From Patagioenas fasciata (lineage: Eukaryota; Chordata; Aves; Columbiformes; Columbidae): DNA of 64,000 nt. Position numbers and translations under genes: made by a program. The notes below the pieces were generated by a model. That model was not told the origin of the DNA. It was given only the letters and a program-made list of their open reading frames with translations, and searched no databases. The stretch covers positions 59,389,049 through 59,453,048 of the forward strand of contig NC_092560.1 in NCBI RefSeq assembly GCF_037038585.1, in the 5' to 3' direction. Position 1 is the first letter of the stretch. Each line of letters opens with the position of its first letter. Below are positions 12,201 to 27,200 of this stretch, in pieces.

Positions 12201-15200
12201 AGATAGACTTCCTCACTAAAAAGATTTTTTATTCATTATCATCCTAGGGCCACTGGCAAGCTAGCCCCTCCAGACCATGCACAGCTACAACATCTAGGGA
12301 GCATGTCTCGGTCTGCAAAACAACCTGTGCTGTTTTAAACTACCTGCTCTACAAACTATTGATTTAAAACTAGGGTTGGTACTTGTACATTGCTTATGAG
12401 CATGCAGAGCAGTATTTCCACTAACCAGCAGGTGGCATCAGAGCCATGAGCGTGCATGTCGCTGCAAACATGCAGAGAGCTGCTCTTGTGGTTATGTCCG
12501 ATAAGTACTGGTAGTGTGAGCAGACTGAAGAATTTTGTGATCAGTGCTCACATGCACATTTATTAATTTGAGAAGCCTTGTTCCCAAGGGAAATTCACTT
12601 TGCTAAAATATTTACAAGTTACACTTCACCATCACCTTCAGTATGGGTGCAGCTTCACAGTATGCACGGTCTTATTTAGCTGCAGTTAAAACAAGTGTGG
12701 CCCTGGCCTCACATACCCCTCAGCTACATGTTTCTTTGCCTTCTGGGGAAAAGAATCTTGCATCTTCGCTGAAAATTATCTCTGTAAAAAGAAAAGTTTT
12801 CAGCTGGATCAACCAGCTGGTTGCATGACAGCCACACCTCTGATACTAGAACGATTTTTAGAGAAGTACCTAGATAAAAAAGACAGATGCTGAGACAGTA
12901 TTTCATCATGAGGACATGGAGGGGGGGGGCGGGCAGGGGTTTTCTTTTCAAAAGAAAATAATGTTAGGAACTCAAGGCAAAGACATAACCTCTACATGAC
13001 CTCTCAGTTCTGAAAGAAATGGGAACTTCATCACACATACTTTCTGATTGCCCTGTCCACTAGAGGGAGCCTGGAAAAGAGAAAATGGAACATCTCTACT
13101 CAGGACGAGAAGAGACAGTGAAGAGCATTACCTTTTTCTCAAGATTACTGAAGAAAGATAATTGAAGGCAAAAGTAAATGGAAAATGAGCTACATCATAC
13201 ACTGGTTTACTGGTGGTAGACCACAGCAAACTACCCTAAGATATTTGACAAGATGGCAGATTTTCTAGACAAGAGAAAGGAAGTATATCTACATTATCTG
13301 ATCTTTATAGCTGCTACATGGGGCATGACTAGATTTACTGGAAAACATGGATATTTACACAGGTGAGAGGTACCAAATAAATTATCTATATCAACAACTA
13401 TGAAGCTGGAGGTGAGGAGAGTTACTAGTCTTTAAAGTTATTTTTAACTTAAATTTCTTTTTAGATCAATCTCATTTATCTATGTTCTAGTCTTCCTCTG
13501 TATTAGTGGTAACTGAAAACTGTGATGTTAATCTTGAACCATAAAATAGAAATGTTCTAATAAACTTTGCTGATCTTCACTTAAAAAAAAAAATGGAAAA
13601 GTTTTAATGTGCTAGAATTGTTACAGTCATAAACTTAAGATGCATAATTAATGCAGGGGAAAACTGACAGATCACATACCAAAAACTAAGGAACTTGGAA
13701 AGTGGAATGTAAGAAAAGGGTGTACATTTGCCCTTAAGGACTAATGTTAGGAAACGCAGACATAAACTGGCAGCCAATGAGTGTAAGAGTGAGGAGCAAA
13801 TGGATCCGGCACAGGCTGACTGCAGGGTGACCATTAGCATGCAGCCAGCATGCAAAGCAAATAGGGCCTAAAGATATGTGACAAGAAGCACTTGCAGTAG
13901 AGACACTTAAATACCCAATGGTTTTGTTTTGCAAAACAAAGAAAAAAGGAGAATGATGTAGGGTCTTAAGTACAGAAGGGAGAGTTCACATGTAGGGAGA
14001 TAGGAGCTGTTCTTTTCAACTAAAGGCACAGCACTGCCACAAGAACAGAGTGGAACTTAGATCAGAAACGCGGAAAAAAGTTGTTAACCGTCAGTGAAAT
14101 TCTTAAGCACCTTTCCAACAGGACTAAGCATGTCTCTGAAAAATGTAATGAGCATGTGGAAATGACTGCCCTGTACTTAGAATACCTGTGGGAAGCAATC
14201 ACATGGTGTGTACTGAATAGGTCTTTGATACATACCAAAAATCCTCCAGTTTGTGAGTTCTGTATCAGAGTCAAGCCAAAGTTCATGTCTTTCTTTATCT
14301 CAGTCACATTTGGAATATTTATTAAAGCTGAAATAAAAAGAGATCAAGTAATAACAGAACAGTAAATAATATGTAGAAGCAATTTAGTAAGTTAGGATTC
14401 ATTTCTGTAAGCTTGCTTTTTCAGAATCTAAGACACCTTTTCCAAGTGGCTGCATAAAATTCTGAGACAAAAGAAACGAAAGCTAATCTTTGTCAAAAAT
14501 TTGCTAATGATTAACTATAGACATGAATTAAATATAGCCATTTAGAGTATCTGTCCTCAAGAGAAACGAAGACAAAAGAGAGGAAGAAAAGGTCTACCTA
14601 TTGAGTATTTTTGCCTGGCTAAGTAGCTGCAGCTGAGCAGCTGCTGTTACATTCCTCAGGACACCAGACTCCTCTGATCCAGTATCAGGCTTTAGACAAA
14701 AACCTGGAAGGAGTGGTACCACACCACAAATAAACATAAAGTAAGCATCTCAGCACGCTCTGCTGCCCCATATCTTTATTGTATTCAAAAGTATCAATTT
14801 TATACTCAGTTTGAAAACAAAGAGGCAGAAAAGACTTCATATAATATTATATATACTAACTCAGTGTTATTCAAAATGAGAATGTAAGAAGAGTTATGTT
14901 AAGACCATGGTGGCCTCGTCCAGCTGGTCTGGCCCAGGACTCTCCTGCCTCCCCTTGGAAGACCAGCCCCAGTGCCTGGGGATGTGGGGCCTCTGCCTAG
15001 GCTGAGGAATGTGGCAGCAGTAGTGAAACTGATCACATATCCAAGACACACACACAGACACAGAGGGCCCTGACAGTGCCGGTCACACAGAGTGCCACAG
15101 ACAAGGCAGGTGTGCCACAGACAAGGTATGGGGTGTGCTCCTCCTGCGCTGGCGGAGGCAGGAGGTCACTACTGCAGGAAAACACACACACACACACACA

Positions 15201-18200
15201 CGACACTATGGCTTCACAAGCACATGCACATTTGCAGATCCCCCACGTAATGACATGGCCTCTCTGTCTGCACCATGGCTCCCCTACTCACCAGCTCGCT
15301 CAGCTTGCTCCTTGTGCTCACACGCACACCTGCCCCTCACGTACTCCATGTCTGCAAGTTCCCTTGGGCATACCATTGTGGAACCCCCAACCAGGTGACC
15401 ATGATCCCACTCCAGCTGCCAGCTCGCTGTGGAACCCCCAACCAGGTGACCATGATCCCACTCCAGCTGCCAGCTTGCTGACACTGAGCTCTGTCCCCCA
15501 GCAGCTGGTTTTGGGACACAAACTGTTCCCAACCCACAGCTGGAAGTTAAAGACCCAAATTGCTCCAGCAGCCGATGTTGAGACCCCAGTGGCTCCAGCA
15601 GCCAGCACCAACTGGCTGCGGAACTGTAGCCCAACCTGACTCCACTGGCAGGCACCTACTTCACCCACACACACATGGGTCTCACCAGCAGCTGGCAGCG
15701 AATCCTTGCAGCACACTCACATACACATAAACATGACAGAGACTGTGCTTGTGTAGATAGATAAGAAAAGATTTCATAAAACAGATTAGCCTGGTACCAA
15801 AACAAGGAAAAACTGAACAACCATAGCAAGACATTATTTGTTACAACCTACCTTGCAGATTCAATTTTTTACACGTGGTTTTGGACGTGCCAACGGGACA
15901 CGCATAGATATCTCCAGTTCTGTTAGCAGGATAGCCACTCCACGGTGAACCAACCAACAACCTAAAGTAACAGTAATTTCATTAGGTCTTTAATGATACT
16001 GGATAAGTCCAGCACCATTATCACATAGCACACTGTAGGTAAGAGATAATGAGGCTTTTACCAGCTATAGCACCTAAGGCACTCAGGAGTCTTCTCCAGA
16101 GCTGTTCAGAAGCTTTATTTCCATGTTTATACACTGGATTTACCAGGGGCAACTTCGGTGGAGAAGCTTCTCGGGACTAGACTTTTATTTGAATACATAA
16201 TTGAATACATATATTGTTGTTTCTGTGACGTTGTATCATAGTGTCAGAAGAAATACAGCAAATATATTAATATACAGATGCATGCAAAGTTAGAAATATA
16301 TATGTTTGGGACTGAGAGACAAAAAATTCATTGTCCTGTCAGCTAACAGGTAATTGATTCCTTTGAAGTTATTCTTTTAACTGAGAAGAAGTATTTCCTA
16401 GAGGATCTGCTCAGCAACAGCCAAATGCTTATGCCTGAACTTGAACACTACCACACCTTGACAACACTGAGTCAGAAAGAAAATACTGGAGGTGATAACA
16501 GTCTTCTCCATGAAGTATTTAATCTGAAACAAGAAAGTTAAGGCTTATGATAATTTATGCCTACAATACATTGTGATACGTTTTCTCTGACTCATTGCTT
16601 TGTCTGCCAACATCCCCTCCAATATCTGCTCCTCAAGACCTGTTTAATTTTTATCTGAAAGCCTTCACAAAACTGGTTCACCCCTGGGTGAATGAAGAGG
16701 ACCTATTTTTCAGCACAACTCAAGAGAGTGTAACCATCAGACAGTACAGGGCCATGTCGGGCTGGTAAAGGAGGGCAATTCTTTACACAGTTTAACAAGC
16801 AGTGAAACAAGGGCAAGGCAAAACACAAATATTGGAGGATGATCCCAAAGGATACAAGAAATGAAATGAATCATTAGAAAGCAGGGACTGTGCATATTCG
16901 CTCCATCAGCAATATGACTTTCCCTTGATACAGAACAGTCCATGGTAGTAATTAATGTATTTGCAGGACAGTAAAAGGACAAGCAATGGGACCCTAGAAC
17001 AGAATATGAAGTTTCATAAGAAACCATCTCTTTTCACCTGGTCAATAGATTGCTAAAAGTAAAATGGTCATCATTTAAAATGTTGTAGGTAGCTAATGCA
17101 AATACCTTGCACTATATAAAGAACACACTTTATGAAATCAGTATGCTTCAAAGCAATTGTAATATATCTTATTAACTTTAGATGCACAAGCAAAAGTTCA
17201 AGTCCTTTTTAGCTTTCTCAAAGAAAATACTGCTACCTGCTTTTTTTTTTTTTTTTTTTTAGTTTATTCCACTTCAATTAAACACAAACTTAGAAGCATG
17301 AATAATGTTATTCTGTTTTACCAGTTCAGTTGGGGGTAACTTCAGATTCTATTTTCTGCATGTAGGAATACTTTAAATACACCCACTTTCTTCTCAATTA
17401 CCTTGTTGTAAAACAGTGATTATGCAGGCAGCAGGAACAGGATTTTGTGTACTTTTAGCATCTCTAAACCTGCAGTTCAGGTTCATATAAGTACCTCTAC
17501 ATATAAAACCAGTGTATGTTACACTAGCTGTGATCTTCTTGTTATTTTCTGAGAAATATAGCCTTTTTTCCACAGTGGAAACCAGAAGCACCACAGCTCA
17601 GGACCAAATAACCATAGCTCATGAGAAACTACTCCATCGGTCATGTGCTGATAGATGATATGACCTGCAAACACTTGCAGTGACACAGAGGGCTGGAGCT
17701 GGTCAATAGTGACTGACAGGAGGAAGACACGGTGTTAACATCTCCACCCTCGTTAGGTACTATGGAGTTATTTACAATTATGAAATGTTAACAGGGCTGA
17801 TGTTAGGGAGAAAAGGCTAACAGTTTTTGTGGGAAAAGAAACAGTTTTTAAAATGATGGCAGCAATGCATGTGTAATATCTGAAACTGGAATAGCTTTTC
17901 AGCGATAACTGTCAAGCTGAATGTTGCACTGTGTACATTTATAAATATTTGTATGTTTTTTCTGAGTTTCCCAGAAGGCAAATATATTTTAGAGTCCCTG
18001 CAGGAGGACAGCTACTGTTCAAGGAATGACCTTAATGGAGCTTGGAAATACCCCCTGCACCACCCCGCCTGGTCACAAAACTCACAGTAAATCTCTGGCA
18101 TCACTCTGTAGCTAAGGGTTATCCTGAAGCCCAAAGCACACAGTTTCACTCACAGAGTGGGAACGAGAGGAGAAGTGGGCTTGAACACTTGCTGTCTCCA

Positions 18201-21200
18201 AATTCAAGTCTAACTCCAACCCTCACCCTCGCTATTCACATGAACTAGAGACAAACACCATTCACAGAGTTTAGAAAAAGCACTTCTCTCCCTTTCAGCA
18301 TGCCTATTTGCACTCACTCCATAGGCTTTATGCTGCTCAGCAGTAATGTGGGCTGTGAAACTCATGTTTTCCCCAACCTTAACATCTATTTATACTGTGC
18401 ATCTATTATACTAAGCACCTGTTTATATTAAGGAACCATCACTCTTTATAGACAATGAACTTCTAGAAATTAATATTCACACATGTATTCTGCTTTTGCT
18501 AGCCCTAAAACTAACCTTGTAGCTGTTGCATGGTAAAACCAGAAAAATACAAGCCAAACATTATGACCTCTTCTAATTTTAAACCCAAATCTAAATCTAT
18601 GCCAACAGTATCCAAAGCAAACTTAATTTTGTCTTTCATTTAGTTTTTAGCTTACACTGCTCATACTTCACTGGAAGATACTATACAGCCTTCCCCTTTG
18701 CTGTACTAGCCTTTCTTGTCCATAAATCTCAATGCCGTAACTATGTGGTAGGTATATGCTACTCCATACACAAAATTTAACACTTAGAACTGACTATTGC
18801 CGATAACTGTGATTTTCAGAAATGAACAGAGCTATTAAATCCCTTCCTTCAGCTGACTTAAGTAGTCTGACCTGCCATTAATACAGTCCTGAGAAAAAGT
18901 TACTAACAAAATCCTGCCCAGCCTAGCCCTCTATTTTTAATTGCCAATCATGAAGTTCCTAGGAAATAACTTAATTATTAATTCCCTTGTATCCTGAGTC
19001 TTACTTAAGCTTAATACTAGCCTTAATCTATATTAGAAATCAGCATGTCCTACTTGTCTTTGAAAAATTAACATAAACCATTACAGTAGAGAGTTAGAAA
19101 ATATTGCTCTGGGAAAATGCATATGTATCTTTCTGAAACATCAGAAGTGAATATAGCCAGAGAGTATCTGGCTAGCATCCTGCTAACTACAAAAATATTT
19201 TTCTACTGTGATTAAACAGGATGCACACGGAGCAGAGTGAAACAGAATATATCAGGGAAGAATGCAAGAAACGAGTACTAAAATACTTGAAAATGCTTGT
19301 TTCCAAATAAACTATATCATGTATAGTGTATTAATTAAGGGCCTTTTCCAGCCAGGAGTTAAATATTTATTTTTACAAAACTTCCTTATGTGTCCTTGTC
19401 TCCTTGTCTTTACACAATACCATAGTGATTAGTATGTAATATTGCCACTGATTTTATTATTCAGCTCTTTAAACAGTCTACAACACTGTATACAAAGGAA
19501 TGAACTACACGAAGTCAAATAAAGTTCAGCGGCAATGCCATACCACACAGGCTGCAGGAGTGGTAGATCAAAGAGCAACAGGAATTATTTCTGGGAAATT
19601 ACACCATGACAAAGCTAGTAACTTGCAAACTGTGATGTAGCAGAAAACAAAATCAGAATTCATGGTGAAGGGCTGAATTCCCACCTGTTGTCAGAGCATG
19701 TTTTATGTCTTCTGGTTTCTTTTTTTTTCCTTTTCTTTTCATGCATTTGCTCTTTAGTGTGTTTTGTTTTCAAACACAAAGATGGCTAACAGGAAATAGG
19801 AAAACAAAAGTAGAAAGGACCTCTTAAATCATCTGGCGCTTTTCCTTTCAATTACAGGAAATGATGAATATATATGAAGACCAAAAAATTCTTCACTCTC
19901 ATGGAGGCTTCTTTGCACATCCTAAAGCACTTATCACCATCTAAAACTTTTGATCTTTTGAACAGAAGGCTCATAACTTCAAAAACTACAGCAAACTATA
20001 GCAAGAGAGTTTGACTGACAGATTTAAAAGGCCTAGAAGCCAGGGCTGCTTCTTCAAGCAGGAAAAAGGCAAACTGTAGGGCATGCAGTCAGGGGAAGCA
20101 AAAGCAGGCAAAAAACTCAGTATTAGCAGTGGTGCTGGCACTGAAAAGATGGAATTGTAACAATGACAGCATTTCGTTTGGGAAAAAAAAATAGTTGGCA
20201 GAAATTACCCTCCTCATTAAAATAAGAAGCCTTTGAAAATGTACTGATTTCAAGAAAAGTTGCTACAGAAATTTGTCTTTTTTGGCATCTTATTGATCTG
20301 AAGAGGCAATACACTACCTGAGAACAAAGATTGCTCAATTTTGATGACTAGTGACCAGTATGCAATGATTTTTAAAACCAGTAGTGCAGTGATTACGTGA
20401 TGTAACAGTAAGGCCAGTGCATATTAAGGTGTCATCACTGACACGATGTAGAATGAAACAAAATATTTTAACAACTAAAAATCCTGTAACATAAATTCTA
20501 AACAAAAAATTTTAAAATTCCAAGTCCTGAGCACATGGGCACAACTGGGCCCAGTGGCTGCAACTTGATACCAACAGTACTTCAATGGCAGACTGAGATT
20601 TTAACTCCATTGTGGGATGTATCCACAGACTGAAGATACATATGGGTAGGAAGAAGCATTTTGACAGCTATTCAGTCTTCCTCACCTGAGAGGAATATAA
20701 AAACGAATCACAGCATGGACTAAGTGCTGCTGTCTTTGCAGAACGTATTACCAGCTGCTGTTAAGGGCACACATATTCTAGAGGAATTTGGCAGGGTAAA
20801 ATTCACCTTTCTAAAAGATTATGTTTATAAAAATAACACAGAATTTGGTCTCAGCTTAAGGTTCAAATATGGATGATCTTGTGACAGGGAGAATCAGAGC
20901 ATAAACTGAATGATGTTTCTGTTGTAGGTAATTACCTGTGTGGTGGATTGCCTAAACTGTTCTAATTGATTACTTTCTTTGGTGTTCACAGTTTTCCTTG
21001 AGTTCATTAAAGAGCTCCTGTTTTGAAATTCCCACCAGGCACTGTGAAAAGCTTGAGCTGTGCTTGACTTGCAAGTTTGTCCTTATTTATGAGCATCACA
21101 TGCCAGCAATGCCCATCAATGCGCAGCAGAGAAGTGTCCAATTACCCTGGATCATCTGACCCGACACAAAAAGGGCTCCCTTGCTGGTTTGTGTCACAGC

Positions 21201-24200
21201 TTCCCAACACATACCAGCCCCCTCTATAGCCCTGCACTCCTCGTTGAACGGTCTTTCTTCTTCTCTCTGAACTCATCTCCAAGCAAAATTGATAACATAC
21301 TGCTGCAGGCAGTCCAGTTCTAAAAATTTTCCTCTCTTAATCATTCTCTATAGCTCTTATTGCCTCAGGAGATGTACCTCGCAGAAATATAGCTGAATAA
21401 TATATAAATAGCATCTGCTGTTTTTTCTGTATTTCTCCTTTCTGCTCTTTGAGGAGGATTTTCAAAGCTGTTTTTTACAGAGCACTATGTGATTTTATCA
21501 ACAAAAGCAAGGTCTAAGAAGTGATGAAATTTCTGGTAGGTCTCAGATTCTGGACAATCTCTCCTTCTGAGAAAGGTGTGATCCAGCAGTGTTTGACGCA
21601 GTGAGCAGCCTCACTGTGCTTGAATAGAGTTTTCAAATACACCACATTCTTGCTCCATAATGGCAGTCTCTTCATAAAAGCCTATGGTGAAAAACACTCC
21701 CCTCTGACTGAAAGCAGCGTCCTGATCTTACATGAAGCTTGGACTGTTTATCTTGCTCCTACTTCAGCCTTGTCAACAAGCATTCTGCACATGGACTGCA
21801 GCCTTTGCATTGCTTATAGGGGAAAACAACTCTACTTGACAGCTTGAGTGGTTTGTTTTTGTTTTTTGTTTTTCTTTTTTTTTAATAGTGCACACAAGAA
21901 AAAGTTCTATTGTCCAGAGAAAAAGAAAATAGCCTAGAAATGAAAAGAACAAGAGAGTAAACCATGACTGGCTGTTTTTTGTTTGTGGTTTTGTTTTGTT
22001 TTTTTTTTTTTGAGCTTGTCTAATGATTTCTTGAGAAGAAGACTGAAAAGTGTCTCGAATAAATCATGGTTACGCAAACAAGGGCTGATGAAATTCCCCT
22101 TACTTTTGGAGATATGGTCAGACACCATACAGTAAATGAACAAATGACGAAGTGCCTATATACAGAAAAGTTTTCCAGATTCGTAATATTCACATAACTG
22201 GGAAAAGACAGGAAATGTTAATCCAAAGCTACTTTATTTCCTGATCCCGACCACACATTATCCAAGTAAGTGGTAGTGGAGGAGTTTTTATATCAGAAGT
22301 AAAAATAAAACATTAAAATATAAAAATATAAATAGATTGGGTGAGTCTGGAACTTAGTGCTCCTGTTGCGGGCTTATAGAAAAACTGGCAAGAATAAAAC
22401 ACAAGACATAATTTCTCCATGTATAAGCCAAAGCATTCAGTTCACTTGAGGCAGACATTCCTGTTCTCCTTCAGTAGCTTTACACAGAAGTTTTTTTTAA
22501 AAAGAGCTCTGATCTATGGGTGACTAAACACATTATTAAAGCAGGCAGAAACACAGTGAGAAAGCACCACAACATCAAGCCAGGAGACAGGGTACGTTGG
22601 GAGCCCACTCAAGGGTGGGTGAGGAAACACCGAGCTCTTGGATCAGAGCATAAGGCTTTGCTCTCCTCTTACTTTGCCTCCTGGTCACTGGCAGTAAACA
22701 CAGTAATGCCAGTGATGCAGAGAGATCTAGGTAATCTTACATCTTTGTATATGCAACCAGTTGCAACTGCACAGCATCTTTGTGCAGGGCTACACATAAA
22801 TGTTTCAGCTAGCTCAACATTTTTTATGGGCTTTTCCAAACTTTAACTGTAAAACACATTTTCAGATGCATTTCCATGTGTTTCAGATTTCGATATCTTT
22901 TACTGGAAAAAGTTCAGTTACTTACTATCTGTCCATCACCACTCAGAAAAACATGCCAGTTTGTAGCTATTTTGGTTCTGACACTGTTTCAATCTATAGA
23001 GAACGACACAACCAAAACATTCCTTATGATAATATATATAACTTGTGAGACCTTCCACTATAGACTTAAAACCATATATACACAAGTAACCACTTGAAGT
23101 AGTTGAGTACCACTGATCTATTTATAGGCATATAGTCCTTGCCATGACAGACAACTTAAGCTTTGGGATTACTCAGGGTGCAGAAAGGGAAACAATGTGT
23201 TTTCCACTAAATGGGCATACTCTGGTTAATATTTTAAAGTTATTTTTGAAACCAACATCCCTACAAAAAGAATTTACTAATTACTCATCAAGCCCAATGT
23301 TGTGGCAACAGTGGATATCACATCTAATTTTATGGCTGAAGAGATGTAGTGGACACGAGACCTTTGATAGGATTGTATTATTATATACGTCGAAATATGC
23401 TGTCCCTCGAGAAGTGAAGACATAATACTGTACCAGACACAAAAATAATATAAATTTCAGTTAACTTAATTTTAATATTAACAATTAGAATTTCTCAGCC
23501 CTAATAATTTGTTTTAACCTCAACAACGTTAAAATGGAAAAATATCACACACATATATAATGTGTAACAAAGATGCCACTGGTACAGGCAGGAATGAAAT
23601 AAGAGTTAAAATTTCACAGAAATCATGATTCTGAGGGAACTGATATACTGGAGATGAAAGTAAAAGATTGATAGAGGGAAAGACCTCAGATGACATTGTG
23701 CAATGGAAAAAAGGCCTTTAGGATGTTTCAACTTTTGTTCTAACAACATAAGTATTTATTGTAAAAAGATAACTCTAATATATAAAGGAATGAACCAGAA
23801 CGCATTTAATCGAAATGCAGAATTAGAAAAGAAAAAGGAGTTGCAACATTTTTTCCTTAACATTTTAACTGAATATATAACAAGCTGTTCAAACTGCTTA
23901 CCATTTGCCTTGTTCGTTTATAAACTGTTGAACTGTGTATCCAAACTGCTCTCTTGATGGACCAGAAAATATTTTTGCTTCTAGGAGCCCAACATTGTAG
24001 GCTTCACAGCAGTTATGAAGAATGCCTGTTAACAGAAAGATTATGATTATCACAGAAGCAATTAAAGAATTTTGATCCGAGGAAAGAAGGCTCTCCATCT
24101 GTGCCAGCTCCCCCAACAGAAGAAAATAAAATGCAGCCTTTGACATGTGCAAGAAAAAATCCACACCTTTTCCCTATAGTACCCATCTGCCCATGTGTAA

Positions 24201-27200
24201 TGCCTGTCTAGCACTCTTCACACGTGTTACAATACTGTGGGCAGAGATCAATGACTCATTTGCTGTTTGCTTTACCAAAAGTTGCAGTATTAATAAGGGG
24301 AATGGTTTAGCTCAAGGAGAACAAGAAATATGATTCAGAGGTCTGTTATCCTCCTTTACCTTAAGGCATAAGTTCAGCTTATCGCACAGTAAGCACATCA
24401 ACAGCCTGCTGAGGTACATCAAAAAGAAAATGCACTGACTGCAACTGCTAATACTGTTTGTATTCTAGTGTCTATCTGCAACTTAATGTTTGAAGCCCTG
24501 GAACAAAAATCAGATTGTCTGCTGCATCAGAAAACCTACATTTTTGAGTCATTTCCTTATCACACCAGAAGCCTATGTTTTCAGTCCAAACAATCTGAAC
24601 AGTTGTCCAAACAAGAAAACTTAGAAATAAAAACATGTAAGATAGAACTGCATTAATAAATCATGACACTTAACACTGAAACTCCTTTTTGTTGTGTTCA
24701 TGGTTTTAATTGCGTTTCCTTGGGTACTTGGCGTGCCTAAGAATATGGGTATGCCACTCCATGCCATTTTGAGGGGAACTGGCAGTGTAGGCTGGGGACA
24801 AGGTCCTAAGTGTTATGAGTCTGCTGGGCATGGAGGCCCACTGCTCCTTCACAAAGGACCTGATTTCTTTCTTATCAAAAGCTGTAGGTGGACATCTAGG
24901 AGAATGTCCTCTAGAGAAGCTGCAGGTAAAGGGACAGAATCTCCTAATAGCCAGAAGCAGGTAACTTCTCCCCTGCTTGGAGGTGGAAAGACTGAGACAA
25001 TTGTGAGATCCCAGGAACAAGCTATAGCCCAGCTGAAGAACACCTTAGGGCTCCTGAGAACCCTCCAAAAATGGCAGAGCTCAAAGAAATCATAACCTGT
25101 AGCTGCACTGAGGAGCTACTGCCCAAGGTTCCCAGGTGAGGCAAGTTCATGGAGTTGCTCATGGATCAAACAACCTCGCTCACACTTTCCCTCCCTTCTT
25201 GGGTACCCAGACAGAATGAGATTTTTAGTTATTTAGAATGAATCATTGTGTTGTAAAGTGGCAGCCTTCCTGATAATCCCTTAAATCAGGGACCCTTTAA
25301 GGAAAGATGTGCCAGTCTTTGGCATCTTAAAAACATAAATTCTAAGTGTTTCTCTAGTTTTGATGGGCATTGCTGGTATCATTCTGGTATACCATTGCTG
25401 GTATACCATTGCTGGTACAATTCTCTTCCAGGTCCCAAAACCAGCTTTGGAAGGGAGGTTAACATGGATTATATCAGCATAAAAGAGCCTATCACAATAG
25501 CTTATCTGTAATAGTAATAATAACATTGTAGTAAAAACATTAAAATCACAACTGGAGGTTCACAGGCCATGTTCATGACATAAAAATTTCAATGCATTTT
25601 GTACTTTTGCCTATAGAATAGAAAACACAAACGTTACTAGCAGAAAACTAAATACAACTCGCATAGTTACCACTTTTTTACCACAAACTCAAAACAGGAA
25701 ATCATACATTAGTTATTTCAAACAACTGCTATCTACAGCTGGCCTCTGAAAAGCAAGCAATTACCCTTTGCTAAAAGTATAGTTCCTTGAGAAACATCCT
25801 TAGGGATAAATATATTTCCTGAGTCATGTCATTTAAGACTGGGGAAGAGAATGTGTACAGATATATCACTCTGTGTTTCGCAATATTTTGACACTAAACA
25901 TAACCACATATATTCATAGTTCAAGTCTGGGTTTTGGGGAAAGGGAAGAATTGTCATAGATACTGGCTATTGCTGGAAACTATTTTGTGATCTAGTATAC
26001 TTGAATTTTATAAAAACATTTTGCTCATGTCACATCCTAGGTTTATTTTAGGCTCTGTTGTTTACGAATTTTATTACCCTCAGTCAGAAATCAAGCACGA
26101 TGTAGCAATGTCCTATTCTCAGAGGCCACAGGAGACTATATACCACAATACCATCCTGTATGTAAATACAGAAGAATAACACTCCAAGTTATATGGTGCA
26201 CATGAAAATAAAGTCTCGCTTTTGAATGAAGAACCAAAAGTATCTTAGAATTATAAACATTTCCAGCATGACGCCAAATCCAATGACATCTAGAGACAAA
26301 GCCTTACCCATCTGTTACACAGTTATTAGCAAATCACACCTCTAGCTAAATGGTAAGTTTGCTAAATGTCTTCTACCTAAGTGCATTGGCCAACTTTAGT
26401 AGAAATGCATGGAAGACCTTTCAAATTGTGTCCAAGGCGAGGGCAAATACTACAGCTAGGGCAAAAACTTCTAGAACTGAATAAACCACAGAAATCAGAT
26501 GACACAAACAACAGCCTGAAGGGAAGTCCCCATGCTGGTTCAAGTTCCCCCAAGGCACTATGACAAACCAGATGAGGGCCAACACAACATGTGCTGGGCT
26601 ACATGTGGCCTGCAGCATCCCTCCCTGTACCTTTCAGGGCCACTATTGTGCTCCTACCTTTTACAAGGTGCGGGCTGAGTCCAAGGAGCAAAGACACTGC
26701 ATGGCCCAGCCTGGGGATGCTTTGGCTCCTTGTGTTTTCTCTGGGCCTCCTCACAGCTTAGGTGTCGCAGAATCACGTTGATCACTGGAGATCACCTAGT
26801 CCAACCCCGCTGCTAAAGCAGGTGCACTTACAGCAGATCACACAGCAATGTGTCCGGGTGGGTCTTGAATGTCTCCAGAAAAGGAGACTCCACAACCTCT
26901 CTGTGCAGCCTGTTTTAGTGCTCTGGCACCCTCAAAGTACAGAAGTTTTTCCACACATTCAGATAGAACCTCTTATGCTTTAGTCTGTGCCCGTTACCCC
27001 TCATCCTATCATTGGGCAACACTGAAAAGAGTCTGGTCCCATCCTCTTGACACCCACCCTTTGGAGATATTTATAAAAACTGATGAGATCTACTCTCAGC
27101 CTTCTCTTCTCCAGGCTGAACAGACCCAGCTTTCCCAGTCTCTCCTCAAAAGGAAGATTCCCCAGACCCCTCATCATCTTTCTAGCCCTCTGCTGGACTC

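Larger units (their letters stand above)
12036..14235 (-). other. ITGA2: ITGA2 intron 4
   Basis: The intron is about 2.2 kb. It holds two CTCF-like motifs and a G-rich run (listed separately). The open frames at 12643-12951 and 13604-13934 have no known protein match that I recognise. Confidence 0.8.
14328..15851 (-). other. ITGA2: ITGA2 intron 3, carrying a GC-richer CA-rich insert
   Basis: The outer parts are AT-rich. About 14910-15730 is an abrupt GC-richer block with CA repeats and a 51-bp duplication (listed separately). No other feature was seen. Confidence 0.8.

Noticed and set aside
15076-15639. 187-codon plus-strand open frame (and several overlapping minus-strand frames).
   Set aside because: It lies in the GC-richer repeat block of ITGA2 intron 3, is built from CA repeats and a 51-bp duplication, and frames on both strands are open at once. 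This is a composition effect.
18400-19030. Recurrent CCTAA/CCCTAA-like words considered as interstitial telomere repeat.
   Set aside because: The words are scattered and imperfect; there is no TTAGGG array.
22520-23097. Overlapping plus-strand frames of 73-108 codons in ITGA2 intron 2.
   Set aside because: No recognisable product. Several frames overlap, and the region has ordinary intron composition.
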